Source: an uncultured Bacteroidales bacterium (GTDB taxonomy: Bacteria > Bacteroidota > Bacteroidia > Bacteroidales > WCHB1-69). From it: a stretch of 64,000 nucleotides of DNA. Shown piece by piece: positions 1 to 10,000 of the stretch (its first letter is position 1; the number at the start of each line of letters is the position of its first letter). A program made the translations under genes and the position numbers. The notes beneath the pieces were generated by a model. It made no database searches. It saw only the letters and a list, made by a program, of their open reading frames with translations, and was not told the origin of the DNA. Where the stretch lies: NCBI GenBank assembly GCA_937901455.1, contig CALDIA010000054.1:98785-162784 (forward strand), written 5' to 3'.

Positions 1-279
1 GCGACCGTCCACCATTAGCACAATAACATCCGACTCCTCAATGGCTAAGGTTGCCTGTTTGCGGATTTCTGCCTCGAATATGTCGTCAGACCCCACCACA
101 TAGCCGCCAGTGTCAATGACCGAGAACTCGTAGCCGTTCCAGTCTGACTTGCCGTAGTGACGATCGCGGGTGACACCGGCCACAGAGTCCACTATAGCCT
201 CGCGGGCCTTGATCAATCGGTTGAAGAAGGTGGATTTGCCCACATTGGGTCTTCCGATGAGAGATAGTATGTTTGCCAT
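1..279 (-). CDS. der: GTPase Der (EngA), N-terminal part, cut by window edge
   Basis: This is the first 93 codons of a gene that runs off the left edge. It begins [20 protein letters not shown], with the G1/P-loop GRPNVGKS at residues 9-16, a G2-type VTRDRHYG segment, and DTGG as G3. That N-terminal pattern, with no preceding domain, is the first GTPase domain of Der, a tandem-GTPase factor for 50S ribosome maturation that acts in the cytoplasm. The ATG at 277-279 fits the family start, and a TAnnTTTG promoter box lies 37 bases upstream. The second G domain and KH-like domain are not visible, so another single-domain TrmE/Era-like GTPase is formally possible but less likely. Confidence 0.9.
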   Translation of the reverse strand, partial: MANILSLIGRPNVGKSTFFNRLIKAREAIVDSVAGVTRDRHYGKSDWNGYEFSVIDTGGYVVGSDDIFEAEIRKQATLAIEESDVIVLMVDGR

Positions 280-315
280 AATCAAGTAGTGTCAGATGTT
301 TTTCTTTTCTGAGGG

Positions 316-323
316 CAAAAATA
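316..323 (-). promoter_or_regulatory. Bacteroidota -7 promoter box for der
   Basis: On the minus strand this reads TATTTTTG followed by CCC, matching the TAnnTTTG -7 element of Bacteroidota sigma-ABfr promoters, 37 bases before the der start. Confidence 0.65.
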
Positions 324-384
324 CACTTTTTCTCCGAATATAGCGGTGTTGACAAAAAGCCAAGGCCTCTTTGCGGTGCACCAA

Positions 385-423
385 AAAAGAAAGAGAGGAT
401 GTACCAAGACACATCCTCTCTTT
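385..423 (-). terminator. Rho-independent terminator after gcvH
   Basis: A perfect 13-bp inverted repeat (390-402 with 411-423, loop of 8) is followed on the minus strand by CTTTTTTGG. It sits 26 bases after the gcvH stop and should end the frr-gcvH transcript before der. Confidence 0.8.
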
Positions 424-448
424 GTGGTTTTGAAATAGTTTTGAAAAA

Positions 449-826
449 CTATGCGATGAAGGCCTCGTAAGCGGTGGCATCCATCAACTCGTCAGCTTCT
501 GCCGGGTTGGTCATTTTGATCTTCACAATCCAACCGTTACCATAAGGATCGGAATTTACTAAGGCGGGCTCACCTTCCAGAGCTTCGTTGAACTCAACGA
601 TCTCGCCACCTACGGGCAGCATCAGGTCGGCCACAGTCTTTACAGCCTCAATAGAACCGAAAACTTCGTCTTTGTCCAAGGTCTCACCTACAGAAGGAAT
701 GTCCAAGAAAACGATGTCACCCAATTCATTGGCGGCATGTGCAGAGATGCCTACATAAGCGAATTCACCTTCCAGTCTCAACCATTCGTGGTCGTTGGAA
801 TACTTTAAATTTGCAGGAATATTCAT
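449..826 (-). CDS. gcvH: Glycine cleavage system H protein
   Basis: A 125-residue lipoyl carrier of the glycine cleavage system, which shuttles the aminomethyl group between the P, T and L proteins in the cytoplasm. The lipoylation site is Lys63 in [12 protein letters not shown]; the flanking hybrid-domain pattern (HEWLRLEG near 13-20, GELEGEP-like EALEGEP near 81-87, SDPYGNGW near 92-99) is intact and the length is normal. It lies 30 bases after frr with no promoter box between, so it is probably co-transcribed with frr and ends at the strong terminator downstream. No gcvP or gcvT is present in the window. In some Bacteroidota gcvH sits beside sprA; here it is about 6 kb away. Confidence 0.95.
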   Translation of the reverse strand: MNIPANLKYSNDHEWLRLEGEFAYVGISAHAANELGDIVFLDIPSVGETLDKDEVFGSIEAVKTVADLMLPVGGEIVEFNEALEGEPALVNSDPYGNGWIVKIKMTNPAEADELMDATAYEAFIA

Positions 827-856
827 AATAAATTGTATTTAGGATTAATAATGATT

Positions 857-1414
857 TTATACGGTCATGATTTCTTTCTCTTTGGCCTCCATGATTTTGT
901 CCACTTTGGCGATCATCTCATCGGTAGCCTTTTGGATATCAGTTTCCAGTTTCTTGATAGCATCTTCCTCTACGCCTCCATCCTTCAACTTCTTAGCCTC
1001 ATCATTGGCGGTGCGGCGGATGTTGCGGATAGAGACTTTGGTCTGCTCAGCTTCCTGTTTAGCCTTTTTCACCAATTCTTTGCGGCGCTCTTCCGTAGGG
1101 GTGGGAACCACCAGGCGGATGAATTCGCCATTATTTTGTGGCGTCATGCCGAGGTTGGCAGCCAGGATGGCTTTCTCAATCACGGGCAACATGGTGCGCT
1201 CCCACGGTTGTATTACAATCTGATGGGCATCGGGCGTGTTGATGTTGGCCACTTGATCCACAGGAGTCGGATTACCGTAATAGTCCACCTTCAAGCCTTC
1301 CAACATTTGAGGTGAAGCCTTGCCAGCTCTGATCTTTTGCAAACTCTTATCAAAAAAGTTTACTGCGGCAGTCATGTTGTCTTTGGTCTGTTTTAAGCAG
1401 GTTTGTGTGTCCAT
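857..1414 (-). CDS. frr: Ribosome recycling factor
   Basis: A 185-residue protein matching the normal RRF length. It splits post-termination 70S complexes together with EF-G. Typical RRF landmarks are visible: RAGKASPQMLEGLKVDYYGN near residues 29-48, VANINTPDAHQIVIQPWE near 55-72, and the conserved C-terminal helix region RNIRRTANDEAKKL near 130-143. The ATG at 1412-1414 gives the expected N terminus. It is the first gene of a likely frr-gcvH unit, with a TATCTTTG promoter box about 100 bases upstream, implying a rather long AT-rich leader. Confidence 0.95.
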   Translation of the reverse strand: MDTQTCLKQTKDNMTAAVNFFDKSLQKIRAGKASPQMLEGLKVDYYGNPTPVDQVANINTPDAHQIVIQPWERTMLPVIEKAILAANLGMTPQNNGEFIRLVVPTPTEERRKELVKKAKQEAEQTKVSIRNIRRTANDEAKKLKDGGVEEDAIKKLETDIQKATDEMIAKVDKIMEAKEKEIMTV

Positions 1415-1512
1415 TGAATCTTTCTTTATTCTTTAAAATATTATTAATCAATAAAATAAACATATTTTTTCCGTCAAAAACCCTCAAAGGAATCTTTTTT
1501 AAAAGACGGCTG

Positions 1513-1520
1513 CAAAGATA
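1513..1520 (-). promoter_or_regulatory. Bacteroidota -7 promoter box for frr-gcvH
   Basis: On the minus strand this reads TATCTTTG followed by CAG, 99 bases before frr. No closer TAnnTTTG match was seen, so the leader would be about 90 bases long. Confidence 0.5.
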
Positions 1521-1553
1521 GTCATTATTTTTTTTGTTTGAAAAAGACAACCG

Positions 1554-1561
1554 TATTTTTG
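1554..1561 (+). promoter_or_regulatory. Possible -7 promoter box for the flavin oxidoreductase operon
   Basis: TATTTTTG on the plus strand, 128 bases before the next plus-strand gene. The distance is long, but no nearer match was found in this very AT-rich gap. Confidence 0.35.
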
Positions 1562-1688
1562 TCCAATATTTTCAAAAAGGCAGGTATAGATGTGAAAAAT
1601 AATGAATTGTTTATTTTTTTTTATAGACGATATAATAAAAGTATAAAGTTCCCGTTAATGTAATTTGTATTAAAATAACCAATAAAAA

Positions 1689-2942
1689 ATGACAGAATCA
1701 AAAATTTTTACTCCTTGTCAGATAGGACCTGTTACCTTACGAAATCGCACTATCCGATCAGCGGCTTTTGAAAATATGGCTTATGGGAACAAACCTTCTG
1801 AAGATTTGCTTAACTATCATCGGGCGGTGGCCAAGGGAGGCATAGGCATGACCACGGTGGCGTATGCTTCCGTTAGTCGCAGCGGTCTTTCCTTCGATGG
1901 TCAATTATGGCTTCGCGAAGAAATTATCCCTGATTTGAAGGTACTCACTGATGCTATTCATGCTGAAGGCGCCAAGGCTTCTATCCAGATAGGGCATTGT
2001 GGCAATATGACCCACCGTTCCACCTGCGGTCAGAAGCCGCTCTCCCCGTCGGGTCGTTTTAATCTCTATTCGCCTACATTCACCCGCAAGATTACCAAAG
2101 CAGAGATTTATGAATTGGTGGAGGATTTTGGAAAGGCTATCAACTTATGCCGTCAAGCAGGTTTCGACTGTGTGGAGGTGCATGCCGGACACGGATATCT
2201 AATCAGTCAATTTTTGTCGCCTTATACCAACCACCGTAAAGATGAGTTCGGTGGCTCCTTAGAAAACAGGATGCGCTTTATGAAGTTGGTGATTTCCAAA
2301 GTTATGGAAGAGGCCAAGGATGACATGGCCATTGTAGTGAAGACCAACATGTATGATGGTTTCCGCAGTGGTATGCATGTGGATGAATGTATCAAAGTGG
2401 CTCAAGAGCTTGAGAAAATGGGTGTGCATGCGTTGGTACTTACCGCAGGTTTTGTCAGCAAAGCCCCTATGGAGGTGATGCGTGGTGCCATGCCGTTGAA
2501 AACGATGGCCTATTATATGGATACGAAGACGTTTTGGTGGCTCAAGCTGGGTCTCCATATCGGCGGCCGCATCGTGATACCTACGGTACCTTATAAGGAT
2601 GCCTATTTCTATGATACCGCCATGAAGTTCCGTCAGGCCGTCAAGATGCCTCTTATTTATGTGGGAGGCATGACGAAGAAGGCGGATATGGAGATGGTGC
2701 TGGATTCGGGTTTTGTGGCTTTTCAGATGGCTCGCGCCGTGTTGCACGACACCGACTTTGTCAATAAACTTCAGTCAGGCGAGGTTACCCAAAGTGGTTG
2801 CAAGCACTCAAACTATTGCATCGGACGTATGTACACCAAGGAGATGCGTTGTCACCAATGTATGCAGAAAGGCGAGATTCCTGAGAAGTTACTTAAAGAG
2901 ATTGCCAAACAGGAGGCCGCTGTGGAGAAGACTAACCGATGA
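1689..2942 (+). CDS. NADH:flavin oxidoreductase, Old Yellow Enzyme family
   Basis: A 417-residue FMN-dependent TIM-barrel oxidoreductase. Family marks are the N-terminal LRNRTIRSAAFENM (17-30), the active-site HAGHGYLISQFLSP (165-178) and FGGSLENRMRF (187-197). It has only the barrel: the FAD/NAD-binding half of 2,4-dienoyl-CoA reductase is absent. After the barrel comes a short tail with four cysteines (Cys371, 377, 388, 391) in C-x5-C-x10-C-x2-C spacing, which could bind a metal or Fe-S cluster but is not the standard dienoyl-CoA reductase spacing. Its TGA overlaps the ATG of the next gene (ATGA), so translation of the two is probably coupled. The substrate is unknown. Confidence 0.85.
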   Translation: MTESKIFTPCQIGPVTLRNRTIRSAAFENMAYGNKPSEDLLNYHRAVAKGGIGMTTVAYASVSRSGLSFDGQLWLREEIIPDLKVLTDAIHAEGAKASIQIGHCGNMTHRSTCGQKPLSPSGRFNLYSPTFTRKITKAEIYELVEDFGKAINLCRQAGFDCVEVHAGHGYLISQFLSPYTNHRKDEFGGSLENRMRFMKLVISKVMEEAKDDMAIVVKTNMYDGFRSGMHVDECIKVAQELEKMGVHALVLTAGFVSKAPMEVMRGAMPLKTMAYYMDTKTFWWLKLGLHIGGRIVIPTVPYKDAYFYDTAMKFRQAVKMPLIYVGGMTKKADMEMVLDSGFVAFQMARAVLHDTDFVNKLQSGEVTQSGCKHSNYCIGRMYTKEMRCHQCMQKGEIPEKLLKEIAKQEAAVEKTNR

Positions 2943-3883
2943 GACATATTATTATTGTAGATAGAGTACACCCTTTTCTGTCAGAGGCACTGTCAGAAAA
3001 GGGTTTTTGTTGTGAAACGGACATGACGTACACGTATGACAGTTTCTTGTCGGCGCCTGATCAGTTTGAGGGGTTGGTAATACGCAGTCGTTTTCGAATA
3101 GATGCGCGGTTGCTTGACAGCAAGCCATCGTTGCGGTTTATTGTCCGTATCGGTTCGGGTGTGGAGAATATCGACGTGTCGTACGCCCGTCAATGCGGGG
3201 TGGAGGTGCTGTCCACACCGGAAGGCAATGCCAACGCAGTGGCGGAGCATTGTCTGGGACTCTTGATGGCGGCGTTGCGACATCTTGCTTCCGCCGACAA
3301 GGAGGTACGTGCCGGTGCTTGGCTACGCGAAAAAAACAAAGGTACGGAGATAGCCTCTCATACATACGGACTGATTGGCTATGGCCATACGGGACCTGCC
3401 TTTGCCCAGGTGCTCAAGGCCCTCGGGGCGCAAGTGTATGCCTACGACCGCTTTCATCCTATACCTGAGCAAGCTGTTGCCACTCCTGCCACGTTGGAGG
3501 ATATTTGCCAATGTTGTGATGTTATCTCCTTGCATGTCAATTATATAGAGGAGAATGCATATTTTATCAATGACACTTTCATCCAGCAGGTCTCGCAGCC
3601 CTTCATATTATTGAACACCTCGCGCGGTCTGGTTGTGGATACCGCCGCTGTGGTACGCAACCTGCAGGCGGGCAAAATTCTGTTTGCCGGATTGGATGTG
3701 CTGGAATACGAGAGTACCCAGCTGAAGAATCTTCCGAAGGAGGTGTGGCCGGAAGCGATGGAGTTACTATCGCGGATGGACAATGTCATACTGACACCGC
3801 ATGTTGGTGGCCAAACACTTGAAAGTGAGCGCCGCCATGCCGAGTTTGCGTTCAGAAAGATTCAGCAATTCTATGAAGCCTAA
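2939..3883 (+). CDS. D-2-hydroxyacid dehydrogenase (NAD-dependent)
   Basis: A 314-residue member of the formate/glycerate dehydrogenase superfamily. It has the NAD-binding loop GYGHTG (147-152) followed by YDRF, the substrate arginine in NTSRG (Arg229), the acidic partner in GLDVLEYES (Glu258) and the catalytic histidine in LTPHVG (His288). All three catalytic residues are present, unlike the SerA protein elsewhere in this window. It is translationally coupled to the flavin oxidoreductase upstream, which suggests a shared redox pathway. It could be a phosphoglycerate, hydroxypyruvate or 2-oxoacid reductase; the sequence does not decide. Its TAA interlocks with the purD stop on the other strand. 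Confidence 0.85.
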   Translation: MRHIIIVDRVHPFLSEALSEKGFCCETDMTYTYDSFLSAPDQFEGLVIRSRFRIDARLLDSKPSLRFIVRIGSGVENIDVSYARQCGVEVLSTPEGNANAVAEHCLGLLMAALRHLASADKEVRAGAWLREKNKGTEIASHTYGLIGYGHTGPAFAQVLKALGAQVYAYDRFHPIPEQAVATPATLEDICQCCDVISLHVNYIEENAYFINDTFIQQVSQPFILLNTSRGLVVDTAAVVRNLQAGKILFAGLDVLEYESTQLKNLPKEVWPEAMELLSRMDNVILTPHVGGQTLESERRHAEFAFRKIQQFYEA

Positions 3884-5142
3884 GCTTTTTTGATGGCTTG
3901 CCAGCCTATGTCATTACGATAAAACAATTCGGGGCACTCTATCATGTTGACCCCTTCGTAAGCATCTTTTTGGGCCTCGGCCAGTGTATGGCCCTTGCCT
4001 ACTACAAAGAGGACGCGGCCACCGTTGGTGACGTATTCACCATCCTTGAGGGTGGTGCCCATATGGAAGACAGTTTGTTTGACAAGATCCAGATGACGGA
4101 TAGGGAAGCCCTTGCCATATTTGCCAGGATAACCTTTAGTGGCCATCACCACGCCCAAGAAGGCCTCTTCGTAAAACGCTGGGGTTACGGGCTTGTGGTC
4201 GAGCAGGTCAACGATATGTTGCACCAAGTCGCTTTTCATTTTAGGGAGTACCACCTCGGTCTCGGGATCTCCAAAACGAGCGTTGAATTCAATAACCTTG
4301 GGCCCTTGTGCTGTGAGCATGAGTCCGCCATATAAGATGCCTGTGAAGGGGCAACCTTCTTCAACCATAGCATTTGCGGTGGCCTGCATGATATGCTCAA
4401 TGGCCCAGTCGATTTGTGCTTGAGGGATGACCGGTACGGGGGAGTAGGCTCCCATGCCGCCAGTGTTGGGGCCTTTGTCGCCATCGTAGGCGCGCTTGTG
4501 GTCTTGTGCGATGACCAGAGGCACCACCTGCCGGCCGTTCACTAAGGTAAGCAATGAGAACTCAGGGCCTTCGAGATACGCTTCCATGAGCACTTTTCCC
4601 TCACCGAAGTTATGGTCCAGAAGCATGTCTTGAAGCGCTTGGTCGGCTTCTTCCATAGTCATGGCAACCACTACGCCCTTGCCAGCAGCGATGCCGTCGT
4701 ACTTGATGACGATAGGAGCACCAGTTTCTTGCAGATATTGCTTGGCCTCTTCATATTGGCTGAAGGTGCGGAACGAAGCGGTGGGAATTTGATACTTTTG
4801 CATCAGGTCTTTGGCGAACTGCTTACTGCCTTCAATACGAGCGGCTTCTCGAGTGGGGGCGAATATGGCGAGGCCTGCTTCGGCAAAACGATTGGCAATG
4901 CCGTTGATAAGTGCTGCCTCTGGGCCAACGATGGTGAGGTCAATATGATGCTCCAATGCAAATGCCACCAAATCGTCGGAGGCATTCTCGTTGATGTTGA
5001 CTAATTCCACGGGCACTTGACCCAAATGGCGCATTCCCTCATTGCCTGGGGCAATGAATAGTTTAGAGACCAAGGGAGACTGTGCTGCTTTCCATGCGAT
5101 GGCGTGTTCACGGCCGCCACGACCGATAATTAAAATGTTCAT
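3880..5142 (-). CDS. purD: Phosphoribosylamine-glycine ligase
   Basis: A 420-residue GARS enzyme that joins glycine to phosphoribosylamine using ATP, the second step of purine synthesis in the cytoplasm. The start MNILIIGRGGREHAIAW is diagnostic. The ATP-grasp region follows, with APTREAARIEGSKQFAKDLM near 107-126, YDGIAAGKGVVVA near 149-161, and GILYGGLMLT plus EFNARFGDPETE near 290-312. Length is normal. The ATG overlaps the stop of the lytic transglycosylase upstream by four bases (ATGA), so the two are translated from one message. purN and purC are present elsewhere in the window as separate transcription units. Confidence 0.97.
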   Translation of the reverse strand: MNILIIGRGGREHAIAWKAAQSPLVSKLFIAPGNEGMRHLGQVPVELVNINENASDDLVAFALEHHIDLTIVGPEAALINGIANRFAEAGLAIFAPTREAARIEGSKQFAKDLMQKYQIPTASFRTFSQYEEAKQYLQETGAPIVIKYDGIAAGKGVVVAMTMEEADQALQDMLLDHNFGEGKVLMEAYLEGPEFSLLTLVNGRQVVPLVIAQDHKRAYDGDKGPNTGGMGAYSPVPVIPQAQIDWAIEHIMQATANAMVEEGCPFTGILYGGLMLTAQGPKVIEFNARFGDPETEVVLPKMKSDLVQHIVDLLDHKPVTPAFYEEAFLGVVMATKGYPGKYGKGFPIRHLDLVKQTVFHMGTTLKDGEYVTNGGRVLFVVGKGHTLAEAQKDAYEGVNMIECPELFYRNDIGWQAIKKA

Positions 5143-6527
5143 TCCTTCTTAGTTAGTTTGTATCCGTTGTAACGATCCATTACTTCCTGCACATAGTTGA
5201 CGGTGTGCTTACCGGGATAGTATCCGCATTTGACATCTGGATCGCTGTAGTAGTCTTTGTGTGATTTCAGGAGAAGGTACTCCTTGACCGACTCCCAATG
5301 TTCATAGTCACCTTCATATTTTTTGCACAAGGTAATGGCATCCAGAATGTGACCAGGGCCTGAATTATAGGAACCTGCCACAAAATAGTAGATATCACTG
5401 GTGTCCACCTTGTTGACAAAGATATTGTACAGGAACTTGATGTATTTGACACCGCCCCAGATCTGCTCCTCTACAGTGGATGTGTCGGTCAGGCCGTAGC
5501 GTTCATAGGTCACGGGCATCATCTGCATAATGCCATAACTGCCGCCTATGCCCAGCACATCGGTGCAAAAGTGCGACTCTTGATAGATAATGGAGGAGAC
5601 AAACCGCCAGTCGAGGCCATAATGTTCGCTTGCCTTCTGGATACACTTGTCGTAGGTGGAGATGTTGTTCCTTTTCTGTCCGAAAGAGTTGTGTATGATT
5701 TGGGAGTGTTGTGAGAAGTACCGCAGACACATCTTTTCGTAGAACTTAGTCTCTTTCACATGGGTGAGCCAGTCGTTAATAGAGTCGTTCAGAGAGATGT
5801 TTTTCGGGTTTAGCACCCATGTGCGCGGGAAGTCCGGACCAATGCGGGGCCCCATCACCAGATCTTTGTAAAAGGGTAACAGGGTAATGGCGACATTATG
5901 GTTGCAAACCACATAGTCAATAAGGGTGTCCTCCAACATTTCAATAAGGTCTTCTTCTGTCATATCGGTGTGTTCCTGTTGTCTCCAGGTATTGGGCATC
6001 TCCAGGTTTTGGAAGTCCAGTTTCTGATTGTATTTGGAGGGCGTGTGCACAATGTGGGTTCCCGTGCTGTCAAACACCATGTTCTTGCGCATCAGGATGA
6101 TTGGATAACTGAAAGAATGGGGTTCAGAAAGTGTCAGGTACATTGGGGAGAAGAAGTTTTTGTCAAAGTCGAAGCCGATGATGTCGTACTCATCAGTAAA
6201 AACAGTATTCATCATCTTGTCAGGGTCGGCCTCGATGGAAATCTCCACCGTTTTTTTCAAGTCTTTACCCATCTGTTTAATCATCTCGTATTGAAAACCA
6301 ATCACTTGACCGTGGTACACTAAATAGTCGGCGGCGTGGTAGAAGATGAGGGCCTTGATGGTATCGCAGGACTTTTCGACTTTCTTCTCGTGCTTGATAA
6401 TTTTGGGAAGAGGGGCGTAATCCAATCTGCCGTGCAGGAAGAGAGACAGCAGCAAAACTCCTGAGGCAACGGCAAATAGTATTTCACCTATAATCTTTTT
6501 TTTCAAAATATAAAATTTAATATTCAA
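5139..6527 (-). CDS. MltF-like membrane-bound lytic murein transglycosylase
   Basis: A 462-residue envelope protein with a single N-terminal membrane segment (about 13-32), a central domain resembling solute-binding family 3 modules (about 50-265), and a C-terminal lysozyme-like SLT domain (about 290-460). The SLT motifs are IIYQESHF with the catalytic Glu317, GSYGIMQMMP (329-338) and AGSYNSGPGH further on. This is the MltF domain order; the enzyme would cleave murein to 1,6-anhydro-muropeptides at the membrane. There is no in-frame ATG near the start: the listed start is TTG, and a second TTG at 6506 (LKKKIIGEILF) is equally plausible. It precedes and overlaps purD by four bases, an odd partnership that probably reflects shared transcription only. 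Confidence 0.8.
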   Translation of the reverse strand: MNIKFYILKKKIIGEILFAVASGVLLLSLFLHGRLDYAPLPKIIKHEKKVEKSCDTIKALIFYHAADYLVYHGQVIGFQYEMIKQMGKDLKKTVEISIEADPDKMMNTVFTDEYDIIGFDFDKNFFSPMYLTLSEPHSFSYPIILMRKNMVFDSTGTHIVHTPSKYNQKLDFQNLEMPNTWRQQEHTDMTEEDLIEMLEDTLIDYVVCNHNVAITLLPFYKDLVMGPRIGPDFPRTWVLNPKNISLNDSINDWLTHVKETKFYEKMCLRYFSQHSQIIHNSFGQKRNNISTYDKCIQKASEHYGLDWRFVSSIIYQESHFCTDVLGIGGSYGIMQMMPVTYERYGLTDTSTVEEQIWGGVKYIKFLYNIFVNKVDTSDIYYFVAGSYNSGPGHILDAITLCKKYEGDYEHWESVKEYLLLKSHKDYYSDPDVKCGYYPGKHTVNYVQEVMDRYNGYKLTKKE

Positions 6528-6587
6528 GCATCCATCTGTTCATAGAGCGATGGCAGTAAGGGAAGAGGGTTTGAGTGAATATTATGA

Positions 6588-6989
6588 TTAATATGTTCTA
6601 ACCATCAAGATGGTTTTGGAGGTGGTTTCACCATCGTTGACCTGCACTTGAGCGGCGCCGGTGTAGTATTTCACCTCTACAATGTTTCCTTCCTCATCCC
6701 AGGTGGTGTCTGCTTTGTTAGCCACCACATCAAGTAAGGCGGGATAGGGGAATATGTGTTCAAAAACACCTTGGTTGTTGGTGTAGCCATCGGCACGTGC
6801 GTAATCGGCATACTCTGGCTTCCCCACAACGATATGGGCATTAGAACAGATGGCGCCTGTATCGAGGCCATTGTCAGAATAGTAGCACTCGATGTGCATG
6901 GTGCAGTCATGGTTTTTCTTGCATTGGGTAAAGCAGAAGACGGCTATTACGGCCACCAATATTGGTAAAAGGATTCTGATTTTTTTCAT
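6588..6989 (-). CDS. Small predicted lipoprotein of unknown function
   Basis: A 133-residue protein beginning MKKIRILLPILVAVIAVF with a lipobox-like CFTQC, placing the lipid-modified cysteine at residue 23. The rest (about 110 residues) is a compact beta-rich sequence with two further cysteines, HDCTMHIEC, and a stretch resembling a transthyretin/carboxypeptidase-regulatory-like fold (CSNAHIVVG, DGYTNNQGVFEHIF, LDVVA); the fold is an inference. The ATG at 6987-6989 is preferred over an upstream TTG because the promoter box lies only 23 bases before it. It appears to be a single-gene unit between sprA and the transglycosylase. Confidence 0.7.
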   Translation of the reverse strand: MKKIRILLPILVAVIAVFCFTQCKKNHDCTMHIECYYSDNGLDTGAICSNAHIVVGKPEYADYARADGYTNNQGVFEHIFPYPALLDVVANKADTTWDEEGNIVEVKYYTGAAQVQVNDGETTSKTILMVRTY

Positions 6990-7011
6990 AATTTGAATTT
7001 TTTTCAAACTG

Positions 7012-7019
7012 CAAAAATA
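7012..7019 (-). promoter_or_regulatory. Bacteroidota -7 promoter box for the small lipoprotein gene
   Basis: On the minus strand this reads TATTTTTG followed by CAG, 23 bases before the ATG of the lipoprotein gene. Confidence 0.65.
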
Positions 7020-7095
7020 AAAAAATATATGCGCATGGTATCATAAAAAATCACAATTTATCAATAGTGCAGTGTCAAAAACCGCGAGAAATCCA

Positions 7096-10000
7096 TTATT
7101 GGGAGAGCATGAGGCGGAGGGCAATGCCCGTCTCGAAGTTCATATTGTTGTACTGATTCTGGATTTTGGGACGGTTGATGGTATGGTCGTAGTAGAATTT
7201 GATGCCCACCATTTGGCTGAACTGGTACTCTGCGGCCACGTTTATGGTAGCAGTCAACATACCGGATGATACTTGGTTGACTTGCTCTTGGATTTTTCGC
7301 AGGGTGGTCTGGTTGCTCTTGATACCCACACCGGCAGTAACATTGAGGTCGCTGACGAATTGTCGTTTTGAGCCTGCAAACACCAGCCCGATCTTCAGAT
7401 CTTTGAAGCGATAGCCGCCAGACACGGCCAGCTCGTAGTTGGCCGACTCGGTGATTTGATTGTTGGTGAAGCTCAGTGCCACATTGCGACTCTGTTTGTA
7501 TTCAACCTTCAGCAGCATACTGTTGCGCAGGGTCATGTCAAAGCCAATCAATGGACCGAACTGTTCTGACATGGCTATCTGGTTCAGTTCCTCCTTGGGG
7601 ATGTAGTCGCCCAAAGTGTTCAGGGCACCGCCACCGTCAATGTAGGAGAGGTTGGTAGCAAATCCTCCGATATTGTACGTACAAGTGTAGCTGTGTGCCA
7701 AGGATAGGCTTTGGAATACCTTGTCAATGCCCTTAATTTTGGCAAAACCGTTATAAGTAATGCGCCAGTTTGGGAGAGGTATTTTCAGAAAAGGCGTGGA
7801 GATGTCCATTTTTTCAGCATCCTTGCCCATGTAGGCGGCAAAGAAAGCACCCATCAGCACATCTTGTGAAATCTCGCTATAACCTTCTGGATAGCCGGTT
7901 TCTGGATTGATGTCACCGATATAGTGTTCGTTGGCTTCAGCCAATCTGTTGGCAATAAGTGGCCGTATGGCACGGAAGTCTTCAAACAGGTCGTCGTAGT
8001 TCTTGAAGAAGGTCCTCAATCCGCAGAAGGTCATGCTGAAGGAGCCGTTGCGTTGCGGGGTGTAATGATAGAGTACGCCCTCCTCGTCCACGTGGAAATA
8101 TTCGGAGTAGTTTTCCGTAAAACGGCGCGTGGCCGATACTTCAATGCGGAAGTCCTTGAAAGGCTCTACGGTGGCCCGGAGACTGAGGTTCTCGTTTTTC
8201 GTGCGTTGATATGCAGTGTTCATCAGCGAGTCTGTGGTGAGCCAATGGTTGGCAGCGGCAATCGACTGGATGTCAGGTTGTCCACCGAAGACGAAGAGGA
8301 AGCCTGGCGATTTGGTGTGGAGGTCGATGCCAAACAGCTTGGGTGTGTCCATATATCCTGGCAAGGTGGTACCCGCCCCACGAGAGTAATTGACGGAGAC
8401 ATTGCGCACCATCATGAAGAAACGCAAGGTGCCGTCCAGAATAATCTTGCCGTAGTTGGGTTTTTCCTTGACGGTATCTTTGGCAACCATCTCCTCTCCT
8501 TCTTCTTTGTCTTTATTGCCTTTCTTCAAATTATTAGAGGTTTCTCCCTTCTTCTGGTTCATAGGCTTACGATTGCCTTGATTCACCTTCTTCAAGTAGG
8601 GGATGTTGTTGTACAAGGTCACCATGTTCAGGTTTCCATTGGCTTGGATAGTATTGGAGTTTTGAATAGTGTTTCCCAGATAGGCCAGTGACAGTGCGGA
8701 GGCGTTGAACTGGTAGGTGGACTGGTAGCGGATGTTGGCATTGATCCAGTTGAAGAGAGGAATCTTATTGATAGGGATCTGATACGTTCCATTGAAGGTC
8801 TGCCGGAAATCGGTGGTGCGACCGCCTCGTCCGAAGTTGTGCCACACAGAGTCCTTTTCCGTGCGGGTGTCAATGCGGCCGTCGGGTTCATCAATGCGGG
8901 CGGAGGCATCGGCTCGGTATTCCAGTTTCAAACTTTGGAAAATATCCCAGTTGAGGGCATAGTTGCGTGTCCAGTCGAAAGTCTTCACAAAGCTGGTGTC
9001 CACAATGATATTGCCTTGGCTCTTAGGACGGTATTTGAACTCTTGTAATTCTCTGCGCAAGGAGGTTCTGATGACTACGTTTTTGGGCATCGGGGTGATA
9101 TTGAAATCACGAATCAGCTGCAACCATTTGTTCCGGGTCCATTTCATCTTGGTGAAAGGTCGGAAGTTTTTTGGGTTGGTGCTGAAGGTGTAGCCGATTT
9201 CCCCGTCATGGATGAACTCGTTGTTCATCTCCAAATCCACGTCTCGCTGTAACAGCTCTGAATAGGAATAGGAGAAATCAAGGTTTTCAATGTCCCAAGG
9301 ATGCATCTTGGAGGAGCCGTTTTCAAAATTACGCTCTTTACGTACATTCATCAAGTTGATGTTTTGTCGTTGCGTAAAGGCGGTGGTGAGTCGGCGCAGG
9401 GAGTCGCGCTCTTCCGCGGTCTCGCAGAAGGCCAGGTCGTCCTTCAACTTCACGTCCGGATTGAGCGGATTGTACTCCGGTAATGCCATACCCATGGAGT
9501 AGTCGTAGTGGAAAGGAATCTTAATATTCCATTTCTCTGGGAAGAAGAGCTTGCCGCCATCAATATTCGTGGCAATGTCTAAGTTGACGTTGGTTTCGTG
9601 CGACCGTTCGGTGATGGATTGTTCAATGCTTCCGAAGCCTGGGGTAGAGTAGGTGCCCGAAACGGTCAGATCCCCCACATCGGCAATGTTCATACGTGCT
9701 CGCAACAAGGCAGCGAATCCTTGTCTATCATCAAAACCTACCAGTCGCAACTCATTGACCCAGACCTCTACAGATTTGGGTTCCATGTCATCATCGTCCA
9801 ACAACGTCTGTTTCTTTGGGTTTCGAATACCGATCATGATTGTGGTTACATCGCCCAGGTTGGGGTTACCTACAATAGTCATCCGGTTGCCAGACTCTAA
9901 ATGCTTGACGTATGGGACCAAGTTGCTGGAGAGCTGACCTTGTCTGACCGCCAAGTTGCGTTCCATTTTGAGGGAGACCAGGGAGTCGAGGTAAACGACC

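Noticed and set aside
2939..3883. Calling the dehydrogenase a second SerA
   Set aside because: Substrate cannot be read from the sequence, and a dedicated serC-serA pair is present in the window.
3878..3885. Interlocked stop codons of the dehydrogenase gene and purD
   Set aside because: Four-base convergent overlaps occur four times in this window and look like compact packing, not regulation.
7924..8691. Long plus-strand frames inside sprA (also 10834-11472 and 13645-14223)
   Set aside because: Antisense shadows of sprA without starts, motifs or promoters.
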